From Beijerinckiaceae bacterium (lineage in GTDB: Bacteria; Pseudomonadota; Alphaproteobacteria; Rhizobiales; Beijerinckiaceae), in assembly GCA_947370975.1 (NCBI GenBank), contig CANBNG010000014.1:1-64000 (forward strand): a DNA stretch of 64,000 nt, given 5' to 3'. Within the stretch, counting starts at the first letter, position 1, and every line of letters starts with the position of its first letter. The position numbers and the translations under genes are program-made. Positions 8,926 through 17,825 of the stretch are shown here, piece by piece. Below the pieces are notes generated by a model that was not told the DNA's origin, did no database searches, and saw nothing but the letters and a program-made list of their open reading frames with translations.

Positions 8926-10215
8926 ATGTCCCACGCTCCGATTGCACTCATCAACGCCCATCTCGTCGATCCCGTCTCCGGGCAGGAGGGGCGCGGTGGC
9001 GTCCTCGTGGTCGATGGACTCATTCAGGATGTCGGCGCGCATGTGACGCGCGCGGCGCTGGGCAGCGAGATTGCGACAATCGATTGCGCGGGCGATGTCG
9101 TGTCGCCCGGCCTCATCGACATGCGCGTGTTTGTCGGCGAGCCCGGCGCTGAACGGCGCGAGACGATTGTCTCGGCCTCGCGCGCGGCTGCTGCTGGCGG
9201 CGTCACCACAATCTGCGTCACGCCCGATACCAATCCCGCGCTCGACAATACGGCGGTGATCGACTTTTTCGTGCGCCGCGCGCGCGACAACGGGCAGGTG
9301 CGTTTCCTCCCCGTCGCCGCTTTGACCAAAGGCCTGCATGGCCGCGAAATAGCGGAAATGGGCCTGCTCGGTCAGGCCGGTGCGATTGCCTTTGGCAATG
9401 GCCGCCATTCGGTGAGCGATGCGCAGGTGATGCGCCGCGCGCTCACCTACAGCCGCGATTTCGACGCGCTCGTGATGCATGTCGCGCAGGATGCAGATCT
9501 TGCCGCCGCAGGCGTGATGAACGAGGGCGAATTTGCAAGCCGCCTCGGTCTTGCAGGCATTCCACGCGAGGCCGAAGTCGTGATGCTCGATCGCGACATG
9601 CGGCTCGTTGCCATGACAGGCGCGCGCTACCATGCAGAACTTGTCAGCACCACGCTCTCGCTCGATGTGATCGCGCAGGCGCGCGCGGCGGGCCAGGCGG
9701 TCAGCTGCGGGGTGTCGATCAATCATCTGACGCTGAATGAAAACGACATTGGGGATTACCGCACCTTCTTGAAGCTCATGCCGCCGCTGCGCCATGAGGA
9801 GGAGCGTCTGGCGCTGGTTGCGGGGCTGGCGTCCGGCAAGATCGATGTGATCGTGTCCGACCATTGCGGTCAGGATGTCGAAGCCAAGCGCGTGCCTTTT
9901 GCCGAAGCCGAAGCGGGCGCCATCGGGCTTGAAACCATGCTGGCGGCGGGCTTGCGTCTGGTCCATGCGGGGCAGGTGAGCCTGCCGGTTCTGCTGCGCG
10001 CCATGACCTCGCGCCCGGCAGAAATTCTGGGGCTCCCGCAAGGACGGCTTGCCAAGGGCGCGCCGGCCGATCTCATTCGCTTTGATCCTGAAGAGCCCTT
10101 CGTGGTCGATCCCGGCAAGCTGCATGCGCGTTGCAAGAACACGCCCTTCGATGAAGCGCGGCTGCAGGGCAGGGTCAAGATGACCATGGTTGCAGGCCTG
10201 CCCGTCCACGAATAG
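8926..10215 (+). CDS. pyrC': dihydroorotase-like protein PyrC', predicted catalytically inactive ATCase partner
   Basis: A 429-residue member of the dihydroorotase (amidohydrolase) family. The family's metal-binding HxH is missing: where active enzymes read DMHVHxREPG, this one reads DMRVFVGEPG (Arg67 and Phe69 replace the two His). The later DHAPH motif is DHCGQ. Some structural histidines remain (YHAELVST, INHLTL). This pattern matches PyrC' of Pseudomonas, a non-catalytic homologue needed for assembly of the PyrB holoenzyme. Its position 18 bases after pyrB supports that role. A working dihydroorotase must then lie elsewhere. Automatic annotation will probably call it dihydroorotase. Confidence 0.9.
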   Translation: MSHAPIALINAHLVDPVSGQEGRGGVLVVDGLIQDVGAHVTRAALGSEIATIDCAGDVVSPGLIDMRVFVGEPGAERRETIVSASRAAAAGGVTTICVTPDTNPALDNTAVIDFFVRRARDNGQVRFLPVAALTKGLHGREIAEMGLLGQAGAIAFGNGRHSVSDAQVMRRALTYSRDFDALVMHVAQDADLAAAGVMNEGEFASRLGLAGIPREAEVVMLDRDMRLVAMTGARYHAELVSTTLSLDVIAQARAAGQAVSCGVSINHLTLNENDIGDYRTFLKLMPPLRHEEERLALVAGLASGKIDVIVSDHCGQDVEAKRVPFAEAEAGAIGLETMLAAGLRLVHAGQVSLPVLLRAMTSRPAEILGLPQGRLAKGAPADLIRFDPEEPFVVDPGKLHARCKNTPFDEARLQGRVKMTMVAGLPVHE

Positions 10216-10224
10216 GCTCCGCTC

Positions 10225-10821
10225 ATGCTCGAACAAATTCTGGCGCTCGCTTTCGGTTATGTCCTCGGCTCGGTGCCCTTTGGCCTCGTGCTGACCAAGC
10301 TTGCCGGCACGGCCGATCTGCGCGGCGTTGGCTCGGGCAATATTGGCGCGACCAATGTGCTGCGCACGGGCCGCAAGGATCTCGCCGCCGCCACCTTGCT
10401 GCTCGATGCGCTCAAGGGCACGCTGGCCGTGGTCGTGGCCGGGCAATTTTCGCGCGAGGCCGCGATCATTGCAGGACTTGGCGCGTTTCTGGGTCATCTT
10501 TATCCGGTCTGGCTGCGCTTCAAGGGCGGCAAGGGCGTTGCAACTTTCCTTGGTTGCCTGCTGGGCCTCTATTGGCCCGCGGCTCTGGTCTTTGTGGCTG
10601 CCTGGCTCGCAACGGCTGCCATCACACGCTATTCTTCGGCGGGCGCCTTGGTCGCGAGCCTTGCAGTGCCGGTTGCGCTGCTGCTGTTTGGCGTGCGCGA
10701 CGCCGCAGAATTATTTGTCGCGCTGGCGATCCTGCTCTGGTTCCGGCACGGGGAAAACATTCGTCGTCTGCTCAACGGGACCGAAGGCAAGATCGGCCAG
10801 AAGAGTGCGCCGAAAGAGTGA
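10225..10821 (+). CDS. plsY: acyl-phosphate:glycerol-3-phosphate acyltransferase
   Basis: PlsY transfers an acyl chain from acyl phosphate to glycerol-3-phosphate, the first step of phospholipid synthesis, in the inner membrane. The 198-residue, five-helix protein has the three family loops: RGVGSGNIGATNVLR, GHLYPVWLRFKGGKGVAT and, near the end, the LxRHxENIRRLLNGTE segment. It starts 9 bases after pyrC' and ends in the basic KIGQKSAPKE. The pyrB-pyrC'-plsY-dprA order is a recurrent rhizobial cluster. Confidence 0.97.
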   Translation: MLEQILALAFGYVLGSVPFGLVLTKLAGTADLRGVGSGNIGATNVLRTGRKDLAAATLLLDALKGTLAVVVAGQFSREAAIIAGLGAFLGHLYPVWLRFKGGKGVATFLGCLLGLYWPAALVFVAAWLATAAITRYSSAGALVASLAVPVALLLFGVRDAAELFVALAILLWFRHGENIRRLLNGTEGKIGQKSAPKE

Positions 10822-10885
10822 TTTTTGATAAGTTCGATTTTTAAGCCTGCGCCTTTTTCAGCACGATTTTTTTGTCGAGGCGGCC

Positions 10886-12121
10886 ATGAAACTCTCCGAC
10901 GCACAGCGTCTCGATTGGCTGCGCCTGATCCGCAGCGAGAACATCGGTCCGCGCACGTTTCGCGGGCTCGTCAATCGCTACGGCGGCGCGGGCCCTGCGC
11001 TTGAGGCTCTGCCGCATCTGGCCAAGCAGGGCGGGCGCACCGTGCGCATCGCCACGCGCGAATCCTGCGAGCGCGAGATGGAGGGCTTGGCGCGGCTGGG
11101 CGGCAAACTCGTCTGTCTGGGCGAAGATGTCTTTCCGGCAAGCCTGCGTGCCATCGATTCCCCGCCGCCGGTTCTTTCCCTTCTCGGTGATGTGTCTGTC
11201 TTCGCGCGGCCTGCTGTAGCCATTGTGGGCTCGCGCAATGCCTCTGCGGCCGGGCTGACATTTGCCGAGCGCATGGCGCAGGAGCTTGGCGCGCAGGGGT
11301 TTGTGATCGTATCGGGGCTGGCGCGCGGCGTCGATGCGCGCGCTCATCGCACCAGTTTGCGCAGCGGCACGATTGGCGTGCTCGCGGGCGGGCTCGACAA
11401 GATCTATCCGAGCGAACATGAGGATCTGGCGCGCGAGCTGGCCGAGCATGGCGCGCTGGTCAGCGAAATGCCGCTCGGCTGGGAAGCGCGCGGACGCGAT
11501 TTTCCCCGTCGCAATCGCATTGTCTCGGGCCTCTCGCTGGGCACGATTGTGGTTGAGGCGGCGCGTCGTTCAGGCTCGCTCATCACGGCGCGCTTTGCCG
11601 CCGAACAGGGCCGTGAAGTCTTTGCCGTGCCGGGCTCGCCGCTCGATCCGCGTGCGGAAGGCACAAACGATCTCCTGCGGCAGGGCGCGACCTTGTGCAC
11701 GCAAAGCGGGGATGTGATCGAGGCGCTGGCGCCCATTCTGCGCGATGGTCTGCCCCAGCCCGGTACCTTGTTCGAAACGCCCTCGGCCTTGCCCCAGCCC
11801 GAGCCTTTGTGGGACGAGCTCGATCTCTTTGGCGATGCCGTGCCCACCACCATGGCCGGTCATGAGCTCGATGAAGATCCCGCGCCACCGTTCAAGGTTG
11901 CCGCAGAGGTCGCGCCGCGCGGTGAGGATGCGGGCGCGCGCATTCTGTCCTTGCTGGGGCCTGCGCCCGTAACCATCGATGATCTGGCGCGGCTCAGCGG
12001 CGCAGCTGTCGCGGATGTGCGGATGATTTTGCTCGATCTTGATCTGGCCGACCGCATCGAGCGCCATGGCGGCAATCTCGTGTCGCTCAAGGGGACGCCC
12101 GAGGATTATTCCGCGCGATAG
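10886..12121 (+). CDS. dprA: DNA-processing protein DprA
   Basis: DprA loads RecA onto incoming single-stranded DNA during transformation. The 411-residue protein has an N-terminal helical/SAM-like region, then the Rossmann core with AIVGSRNASAAG, SGLARGVDARAH, GVLAGGLDKIYP, RRNRIVSGLS and AARRSGSLITAR. A C-terminal winged helix (about residues 345-405) completes it. Length is usual for alphaproteobacteria. It lies 64 bases after plsY. Its last bases overlap the stop of the convergent small gene at 12106. Confidence 0.96.
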   Translation: MKLSDAQRLDWLRLIRSENIGPRTFRGLVNRYGGAGPALEALPHLAKQGGRTVRIATRESCEREMEGLARLGGKLVCLGEDVFPASLRAIDSPPPVLSLLGDVSVFARPAVAIVGSRNASAAGLTFAERMAQELGAQGFVIVSGLARGVDARAHRTSLRSGTIGVLAGGLDKIYPSEHEDLARELAEHGALVSEMPLGWEARGRDFPRRNRIVSGLSLGTIVVEAARRSGSLITARFAAEQGREVFAVPGSPLDPRAEGTNDLLRQGATLCTQSGDVIEALAPILRDGLPQPGTLFETPSALPQPEPLWDELDLFGDAVPTTMAGHELDEDPAPPFKVAAEVAPRGEDAGARILSLLGPAPVTIDDLARLSGAAVADVRMILLDLDLADRIERHGGNLVSLKGTPEDYSAR

Positions 12122-12387
12122 GGCGCTTGCGTATCCGCATGCGGCGCGGCGTCGGCCTGCCCGCCGATGGCCTCGGCCTCGGCGCGCGCCATCGCCAGAA
12201 AATAGGCGAGCAGTTCCAGATCGGCCGTATTGGCGAGCCGTTCGAGTTCCAGTGTCATCTGGGCGATATAGCGCCCGACATCGGCGCGTTGCCGTGACGG
12301 GTTGGACTGCTCCACAGGCGCGTTCTTGCGCGCCGGCTTGCGCAGGGCGGTCACATTGCTTCCCGGTGTAAAGGCGCGCGCGGACAT
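12106..12387 (-). CDS. conserved hypothetical protein, 93 aa
   Basis: A short protein starting MSARAFTPGSNVTALRKPAR, with a helical core (YIAQMTLELERLAN, then LLAYFLAMARAEAE) and no signal peptide. I recognise this pattern as a small conserved hypothetical of Rhizobiales with no assigned function. The ATG at 12385-12387 is preferred over an upstream one that would add 21 poorly conserved-looking residues. The stop TAA lies inside the dprA 3' end, an overlap of 16 bases between convergent genes. Confidence 0.7.
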   Translation of the reverse strand: MSARAFTPGSNVTALRKPARKNAPVEQSNPSRQRADVGRYIAQMTLELERLANTADLELLAYFLAMARAEAEAIGGQADAAPHADTQAPYRAE

Positions 12388-12597
12388 GGCGATTGGGCCT
12401 GAAATTGCGAGCTGAAGGCTCTGTAACGCAGTTAAGATTAACCGTACCACAGCCCGAAATGGTTGCCACCTGAAAAACCGCGACCGTGCTTTGTATCAAC
12501 AGTCCAAGCACTTGCCGTAACGGCATTTTTGCCGCGGGCGGTGTGCGGAACTTCGCAGGTTGCGCTGAATTTTCTCGCTAACTGAGGGAGTTCAGCC

Positions 12598-13161
12598 ATG
12601 ACCTTCTCAAAGAAGTACACAGTTCGAGCAGCTCTCGGGTCGGTTCTGCTGGCGACCATGGCGGTCCCGGCATCGGCTGGCCTGTTGAGCGTTACCCCGG
12701 CCTCCGAGGTCAGCCTCGGGGCGCCTGTCACCGATGTCGTCTATCGCGCAAGCAAGGCGCGTCGTGCCCAGCCAGCGAAAGTGCATCGCCGCTATGTCGG
12801 CCATCGTCGCTATTATTACCGCCACAACAACGCGTTCCCGGCGGCAGCCCTCGGGCTTTTTGCCGGCGCGCTCGGCGCGGCGGCAGCCTCAAGCTATTAC
12901 GATGATTATGGCTACGGCTACCCGTATTACGGCTATGGCTACGGCTATCCCTCCTACGATTACGGCTATGCCTATCCGACCTATAATTACGGCTATGGCT
13001 ATCGCCCCCGCATTTATGGCGGGCGTGGCTTTGTCGGACACGGCGGTCGCGGCTTTGTCGGGCATCCGGGCGTCGTGCGAGGCGGCGGTGGCGCAATGAT
13101 GCGCGGCGGTGGCGGTGGCGGCGGAGGTGGCCGCGGGGGCGGCGGCGGTCGCGGTCGCTAA
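12598..13161 (+). CDS. secreted Tyr/Gly-rich protein
   Basis: A 187-residue protein with a clear Sec signal peptide (positive MTFSKKYTVR, hydrophobic core, cleavage near PASA-G at residue 28). A short basic stretch rich in His/Tyr/Arg follows, then a hydrophobic AALGLFAGALGAAAA segment. Next comes a run of YGYGYP-type repeats and a Gly/Arg-rich end. A good ribosome site GAGGGAG stands 7 bases before the ATG. Such BA14K- or RcnB-like small envelope proteins are common in Rhizobiales; the function is unknown. The repetitive codon pattern makes it prone to slippage. Confidence 0.8.
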   Translation: MTFSKKYTVRAALGSVLLATMAVPASAGLLSVTPASEVSLGAPVTDVVYRASKARRAQPAKVHRRYVGHRRYYYRHNNAFPAAALGLFAGALGAAAASSYYDDYGYGYPYYGYGYGYPSYDYGYAYPTYNYGYGYRPRIYGGRGFVGHGGRGFVGHPGVVRGGGGAMMRGGGGGGGGGRGGGGGRGR

Positions 13162-13178
13162 ACTTGCAGCGCTCTGGA

Positions 13179-13688
13179 TCAGAGCTCTTCGCCCATGGGC
13201 GGAGGGCTTTTTTCGCGCGACAGGCGCTCCATGCGGTCGAGCGCGCTTTGCAGAATATAGGCGGCCGCCATCTTGTCGACGACCTGCGCACGCTTGGCGC
13301 GCGAGGCATCCTGCTCGATCAAGGTGCGGGTGACGGCGGCGGTCGAAAGGCGCTCATCCTGGAAAATGACGGGCAGGGCGACATAGGTCGACAGGTTGCG
13401 CACAAAGCCGCGGGTTGCCTGGGACCGCGGCCCCTCGGTGCCGTCCATGTTGAGCGGCAGGCCAATGACGAGCGCGAAAATGTCGTGCGCGGTGGCGAGC
13501 GCGCCGAGCTTCTGCACATCGATGGAAAATTTCTCGCGGCGGATGGTTTCCAGCGGGCTCGCAATGCGCCGCTCCACATCCGACATGGCGATGCCGATGG
13601 TCTTGGTGCCAAGATCGAGCCCGAACAGGCGCGCATGCCGGGGCAGACGGTCGAGGAGCGTTTCAAGCGAGAGGATTTCAGTTGCCAT
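13179..13688 (-). CDS. ruvX: putative pre-16S rRNA nuclease / Holliday junction resolvase-like RuvX (YqgF)
   Basis: An RNase H-fold protein of 169 residues. It shows GLDLGTKTIGIAMSD (first acidic residue of the active site), the central VIGLPLNMDGTEG, DERLST and, late, QVVDKMAAAYIL with the last catalytic Asp. In E. coli the homologue trims the 16S rRNA 5' end; the resolvase name is historical. It is convergent with the secreted Tyr/Gly-rich gene (17 bases apart) and diverges from the metal-dependent hydrolase gene. Confidence 0.95.
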   Translation of the reverse strand: MATEILSLETLLDRLPRHARLFGLDLGTKTIGIAMSDVERRIASPLETIRREKFSIDVQKLGALATAHDIFALVIGLPLNMDGTEGPRSQATRGFVRNLSTYVALPVIFQDERLSTAAVTRTLIEQDASRAKRAQVVDKMAAAYILQSALDRMERLSREKSPPPMGEEL

Positions 13689-13791
13689 GGCCTTCGCCTA
13701 GCACTTTCCGCGCGCGGATCAAAACAGGCCCCTTGCCGCCGTGCTGGTTCCGTCTAAGTTCCCGCTCGACACATTCAAGGAGCGTCCAATT

Positions 13792-14490
13792 ATGAAACTC
13801 ACCTGGCTCAGCCATTCCGCCTTCCGTCTCGAGATCGGGAGCGCGGTTGTGATGATCGATCCGTTCCTCACCGGCAATCCGGCGTTCACGGGCGATGCGC
13901 AAGCCGCCAGCGCGGGCGCGACCCATATTGTGCTGACCCATGGTCATGACGATCACATTGGCGATGCAGCCGCCATTGCCCAGCGCACCGGCGCGCAGAT
14001 CGTCTCCAATTACGAGATCTGCATGTTCCTGCTCGGGCAGGGCGCGACCAATATCAATCCCGGCAATACGGGCGGCACGCTCGATTGCGGCGGCTTTTCG
14101 GTGAGCTTCACCCAGGCGCTGCATTCCTCGGGGACGGTGCGCGAGGGCCAGTCCGTCTATCTCGGCAATCCCAACGGCATCGTGATCCAGAGCGCGCATG
14201 CGCCGACGCTGCTGCATATGGGCGACACCGATATTTTCGGCGACATGGCCTTGATCGAGGAAATCTACCAGCCCAAGATCGGACTTGTGCCGATTGGCGA
14301 CCGTTTCACCATGGGTCCGAAGACGGCCGCGCTCGCCGTGAAGCGCTATTTCCATTTCGACACTGTGGTGCCGATGCATTTTGGCACCTTCCCGATGCTC
14401 ACTGGCAAGGCGGCCGATTTCGCCGCTGCGCTCGAAGGCTCGGCGACCAAGGTGCATGTGCCGGAATTCGGCGCGGTCATGACGTTCTGA
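13792..14490 (+). CDS. UPF0173 metal-dependent hydrolase (metallo-beta-lactamase fold)
   Basis: A 232-residue protein with the metallo-beta-lactamase fold: MKLTWLSHSAF at the start, the HGHDDHIGD metal motif, and later MHFGTFP. This matches the UPF0173 (YtkL-like) family; the substrate is unknown. The ATG at 13792 is chosen because AAGGAG at 13777-13782 is 9 bases upstream and the family starts with MKxTWxGHS. It is transcribed away from ruvX and precedes gatC by about 100 bases. Confidence 0.92.
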   Translation: MKLTWLSHSAFRLEIGSAVVMIDPFLTGNPAFTGDAQAASAGATHIVLTHGHDDHIGDAAAIAQRTGAQIVSNYEICMFLLGQGATNINPGNTGGTLDCGGFSVSFTQALHSSGTVREGQSVYLGNPNGIVIQSAHAPTLLHMGDTDIFGDMALIEEIYQPKIGLVPIGDRFTMGPKTAALAVKRYFHFDTVVPMHFGTFPMLTGKAADFAAALEGSATKVHVPEFGAVMTF

Positions 14491-14596
14491 CACACTTCAA
14501 CCGGGCCGCAACGCGCGGCCCGGTTTGCCTCCGCAAAGGCCCCGGTGCTATAGGCAGGCAACCATCTTCAACCGCCTTTCCGCTCCGGAGCGCTTC

Positions 14597-14884
14597 ATGT
14601 CCGTCGACCAGGCCACTGTCCGCCGCATCGCGCATCTCGCGCGCATTGCCGTGCGCGACGAGGAGGTGCCACACCTCCAGGAAGAGCTGAACGCCATTCT
14701 CGCTTTTGTCGAAGAGCTCAGCGCTGTCGATGTCAGCGGCGTCGAGCCGATGACCTCCGTCATTCCGATGAAGCTGCCCTTGCGCGCCGACGTCGTTGCC
14801 GATCAGGCCGGGGCCGATGTGGTGACGCGCAATGCACCGGGCGCCGAGGATCACTACTTCACCGTTCCCAAAGTTATCGAATAA
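14597..14884 (+). CDS. gatC: Asp-tRNA(Asn)/Glu-tRNA(Gln) amidotransferase subunit C
   Basis: GatC is the small subunit that wraps around GatA and GatB. The 95-residue protein has the typical helix RRIAHLARIAVRDEE, the ELNAILAFVEEL helix, VEPMTSV, and the C-terminal AEDHYFTVPKVIE. The ATG at 14597 gives the canonical MSVDxATVRRIAHLARI start; an upstream in-frame start would add 24 non-family residues. gatA begins 17 bases downstream. Confidence 0.95.
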   Translation: MSVDQATVRRIAHLARIAVRDEEVPHLQEELNAILAFVEELSAVDVSGVEPMTSVIPMKLPLRADVVADQAGADVVTRNAPGAEDHYFTVPKVIE

Positions 14885-14901
14885 GCGGCAAGGCGAGACT
14901 C

Positions 14902-16419
14902 ATGACAGACCTCACCAAATTCACGCTCGCTGAAGCGCGCGACGCCGTTGCGGGCAAGAAAGTTTCCGCGCTCGAGCTCACCAGCGCGCATCTTGCCGAA
15001 ATCGAGAAAGCGCGCGGGCTGAACGCCTTTGTCGCCGAGACGCCCGAGCGCGCGCTCGACATGGCAAAGGCCGCCGATGCGCGCATCGCTTCTGGCTCTG
15101 CCGGGCCGCTCGAAGGCCTGCCGCTTGGCGTGAAGGATCTTTATGCGACCGAGGGCGTGCATATGCAGGCCTGCTCGCATATTCTGGACGGGTTCAAGCC
15201 CGCTTATGAATCCACCGTCACGAGCCAGTTGTGGCGCGATGGCGCGGTCATGCTCGGCAAGCTGAACATGGACGAATTCGCCATGGGCTCGTCGAACGAA
15301 ACCTCGTTCTACGGTCCCGTCGCCTCGCCCTGGCTGCCGGCCGGCTGGGATGAGAGCAAAGGCCGCGAAGCGCTCAAGGGCGACAAGAAGGGCCTGCTCG
15401 TGCCCGGCGGTTCTTCCGGCGGTTCGGCCGCAGCCGTTGCGGCCCATCTCTGCCTTGGCGCCACCGCGACCGATACCGGCGGCTCGATCCGCCAGCCCGC
15501 GGCCTTCACTGGCACAGTCGGCATCAAGCCCACCTATGGCCGTTGTTCGCGCTGGGGCGTGGCGGCTTTCGCCTCCTCGCTCGACCAGGCTGGCCCGATT
15601 GCGCGCACGGTGCGCGATTGCGCGATCATGCTGCGCTCGATGGCAGGCTATGACGCGAAGGATTCCACCAGCGTCAACACGCCCGTGCCCGATTACGAGG
15701 CCTCGGTCGGACGTTCGATCAAGGGCAAGCGCATCGGTATTCCCAAGGAATATCGCATCGAGGGCATGCCCGCCGAAATCGAAAAGCTCTGGATGCAGGG
15801 CGTCGAATGGCTGCGTGCCGCCGGTGCGGAGATCGTCGATATTTCGCTGCCGCACACACGCACGGCGCTGCCGGCATATTATATTGTCGCGCCTGCCGAA
15901 GCCTCGTCCAATCTCGCGCGCTACGATGGCGTGCGTTATGGCCTGCGGGTGCCGGGCAAGGACATCAACGGGATGTATGAGAACACCCGCGCCGAGGGTT
16001 TTGGCCGCGAGGTGCGTCGCCGCATCATGATTGGCACCTATGTGCTCTCGGCTGGCTATTACGACGCTTATTATGTGCGCGCGCAGAAGATCCGCACGCT
16101 CATCAAGCGCGATTTCGAACTGGCCTATGCCGATGGCATTGACGCGATCCTGACGCCCGCGACGCCTTCTGCCGCTTTCGGCATTGGCGAAAAAGGCTCT
16201 GCCGATCCGGTCGAAATGTATCTCAACGACGTCTTCACGGTGACGGTGAACATGGCTGGCCTGCCGGGCCTTGCCGTGCCCGGCGGATTGTCCTCGCAAG
16301 GTCTGCCGCTCGGTCTGCAATTGATCGGCCGTCCCTTCGATGAAGAGACATTGTTCTCGGTGGCCGAAGTCATCGAGCAGGCGGCTGGCCGCACCACTCT
16401 GCCCAAGGCGTGGTGGTAA
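14902..16419 (+). CDS. gatA: Asp-tRNA(Asn)/Glu-tRNA(Gln) amidotransferase subunit A
   Basis: GatA is the amidase that releases ammonia from glutamine, so that GatB can amidate Glu-tRNA(Gln) or Asp-tRNA(Asn). The 505-residue protein carries the complete amidase Ser-cisSer-Lys triad context: GVKDLYATEGV (Lys), PGGSSGGSAAAVAAH (cis-Ser) and DTGGSIRQPAAFTG (Ser). The C-terminal GLPGLAVPGG and GLPLGLQLIGRPFDE are typical. Length is normal. A strong terminator-like hairpin follows at 16447-16480, separating gatCA from egtB. Confidence 0.97.
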   Translation: MTDLTKFTLAEARDAVAGKKVSALELTSAHLAEIEKARGLNAFVAETPERALDMAKAADARIASGSAGPLEGLPLGVKDLYATEGVHMQACSHILDGFKPAYESTVTSQLWRDGAVMLGKLNMDEFAMGSSNETSFYGPVASPWLPAGWDESKGREALKGDKKGLLVPGGSSGGSAAAVAAHLCLGATATDTGGSIRQPAAFTGTVGIKPTYGRCSRWGVAAFASSLDQAGPIARTVRDCAIMLRSMAGYDAKDSTSVNTPVPDYEASVGRSIKGKRIGIPKEYRIEGMPAEIEKLWMQGVEWLRAAGAEIVDISLPHTRTALPAYYIVAPAEASSNLARYDGVRYGLRVPGKDINGMYENTRAEGFGREVRRRIMIGTYVLSAGYYDAYYVRAQKIRTLIKRDFELAYADGIDAILTPATPSAAFGIGEKGSADPVEMYLNDVFTVTVNMAGLPGLAVPGGLSSQGLPLGLQLIGRPFDEETLFSVAEVIEQAAGRTTLPKAWW

Positions 16420-16446
16420 GCAGCGCTCCCTATATAATGAGCTGAA

Positions 16447-16486
16447 CACAACGGCGCGCCCGCATGGGCGCGCCGTTGTGCGTTTT
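16447..16486 (+). terminator. strong hairpin after gatA, likely terminator
   Basis: A perfect 15-bp stem (16447-16461 pairs with 16466-16480) with a GCAT loop, very GC-rich and followed by CGTTTTG. It sits 28 bases after the gatA stop and 71 bases before egtB. The T-run is short, so termination may be partial, which would allow some read-through into egtBD-gatB. Confidence 0.7.
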
Positions 16487-16556
16487 GCCGCGCAACCTCT
16501 GCCGGAACTCCCGCGCCCGTCCATGCGTTTTGCGGAACGGTTCGAGGGAGGTATGC

Positions 16557-17825
16557 ATGACGCGAAGCACGGATTGCCTCGACGGCGAGAAGCTGGCGTC
16601 GCGCCTTTTTGCAACGCGCGCCGTGTCGCAGGCGCTTGCAGCCCCGCTCTCGAGCGAGGATCAATGCGCGCAGGCGACGGAAGATGCGAGCCCGACGAAA
16701 TGGCATCTTGCCCATACGACATGGTTCTTCGAGCGCTTCCTGCTTGAGCCCCATCAGCCGGGCTATACGTGCTTCGACGCGCGCTTCAATTATTGCTTCA
16801 ATTCCTATTACGAGACCCTTGGCGCACGTCAGCCTCGCGCCAAGCGCGGGTTGTTGACGCGGCCTTCGGCCCATGAGGTGCGGGCGTGGCGCGCCCATGT
16901 CGATCAGGCGCTGCATCGGCTGTTTTCTGCCCCGCTCGCAGATCAGCCCGAGATCGCACGTCTGCTCGAGATCGGCATCCAGCATGAGCAGCAGCATCAG
17001 GAGCTGCTGATGACCGATATTCTCGCGCTCTTTGCGCCAAATCCGCTGCGCCCCGCCTGGCGCGAGGCGTCGATCCTGCCGGCTGGAAAAGAAATCGCCC
17101 TGACCTGGAGTGGCTTTGCAGGTGGCATGGCGCAGATGGGACATGCCGGCGAGGGCTTTGCCTTCGACAATGAAACACCGCGCCACGATGTGCTGCTGAC
17201 GCCTTTTCATCTCGCCAATCGGCTTGTGACCAATGCCGAATGGCGCGCCTTCATGGAAGATGGCGGCTATGACGCGCCAACGCTCTGGCTTGCCGATGGC
17301 TGGGCGCGTGCGGTGGCGGAGGGTTGGCACGCGCCATTATACTGGGAACGACAGGAAGGCGTGTGGCTGCATATGACGCTGCACGGGTTGCAGCTCGTCG
17401 ATCCGGACGCACCGGTCTGTCATATCTCCTATTATGAAGCTGATGCTTTCGCGCGCTGGGTGGGCAAGAGATTGCCGCGCGAGGCCGAATGGGAACATGC
17501 CGTGACCCATGCGCCACAGATGGAAAATGCCCCTCCCGCAGGTCTTTTTTACCCTCGCGCGGCACGGGGCGAGGGCGGGCTTGAGCAGATGTTTGGCGCG
17601 GTCTGGCAATGGACGCAATCGCCATACACGCCATATCCAGGCTATCGCGCGGCGCCGGGCGCCATCGGCGAATATAATGGCAAGTTCATGGTTAGCCAGC
17701 AGGTGTTGCGTGGCTCCTCCTGCGTGACGCCGGAAGGTCACAGCCGCATTACCTACCGTAATTTTTTCTATCCTTGGCAGCGTTGGCAATTCACCGGCTT
17801 GCGGCTGGCGGAGGATGCCAGATGA
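16557..17825 (+). CDS. egtB: ergothioneine biosynthesis protein EgtB (iron-dependent sulfoxide synthase)
   Basis: EgtB joins hercynine to a thiol ((gamma-glutamyl)cysteine) with O2 to give the sulfoxide precursor of ergothioneine. The 422-residue protein has a DinB-like N-terminal domain with the iron ligands (HLAHTTWFFE, then HEQQHQE) and a C-terminal formylglycine-enzyme/sulfatase-modifying fold (NRLVTNAEWRAF, GKRLPREAEWEHA, GSSCVTPEGHSR). The ATG at 16557 has GGGAGGT just upstream; earlier in-frame codons are not family-like. The last bases overlap egtD by ATGA, so the two are translationally coupled. Confidence 0.95.
   Translation: MTRSTDCLDGEKLASRLFATRAVSQALAAPLSSEDQCAQATEDASPTKWHLAHTTWFFERFLLEPHQPGYTCFDARFNYCFNSYYETLGARQPRAKRGLLTRPSAHEVRAWRAHVDQALHRLFSAPLADQPEIARLLEIGIQHEQQHQELLMTDILALFAPNPLRPAWREASILPAGKEIALTWSGFAGGMAQMGHAGEGFAFDNETPRHDVLLTPFHLANRLVTNAEWRAFMEDGGYDAPTLWLADGWARAVAEGWHAPLYWERQEGVWLHMTLHGLQLVDPDAPVCHISYYEADAFARWVGKRLPREAEWEHAVTHAPQMENAPPAGLFYPRAARGEGGLEQMFGAVWQWTQSPYTPYPGYRAAPGAIGEYNGKFMVSQQVLRGSSCVTPEGHSRITYRNFFYPWQRWQFTGLRLAEDAR

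Noticed and set aside
8896..10497. 533-residue minus-strand frame opposite pyrC'
   Set aside because: Antisense shadow; the composition is typical of GC-rich complement frames and the pyrimidine gene is unmistakable.
16431..16440. TATAAT at 16433-16438 as a promoter for egtB
   Set aside because: No TTGACA-like box at the right distance, and transcripts from it would run straight into the strong hairpin at 16447.
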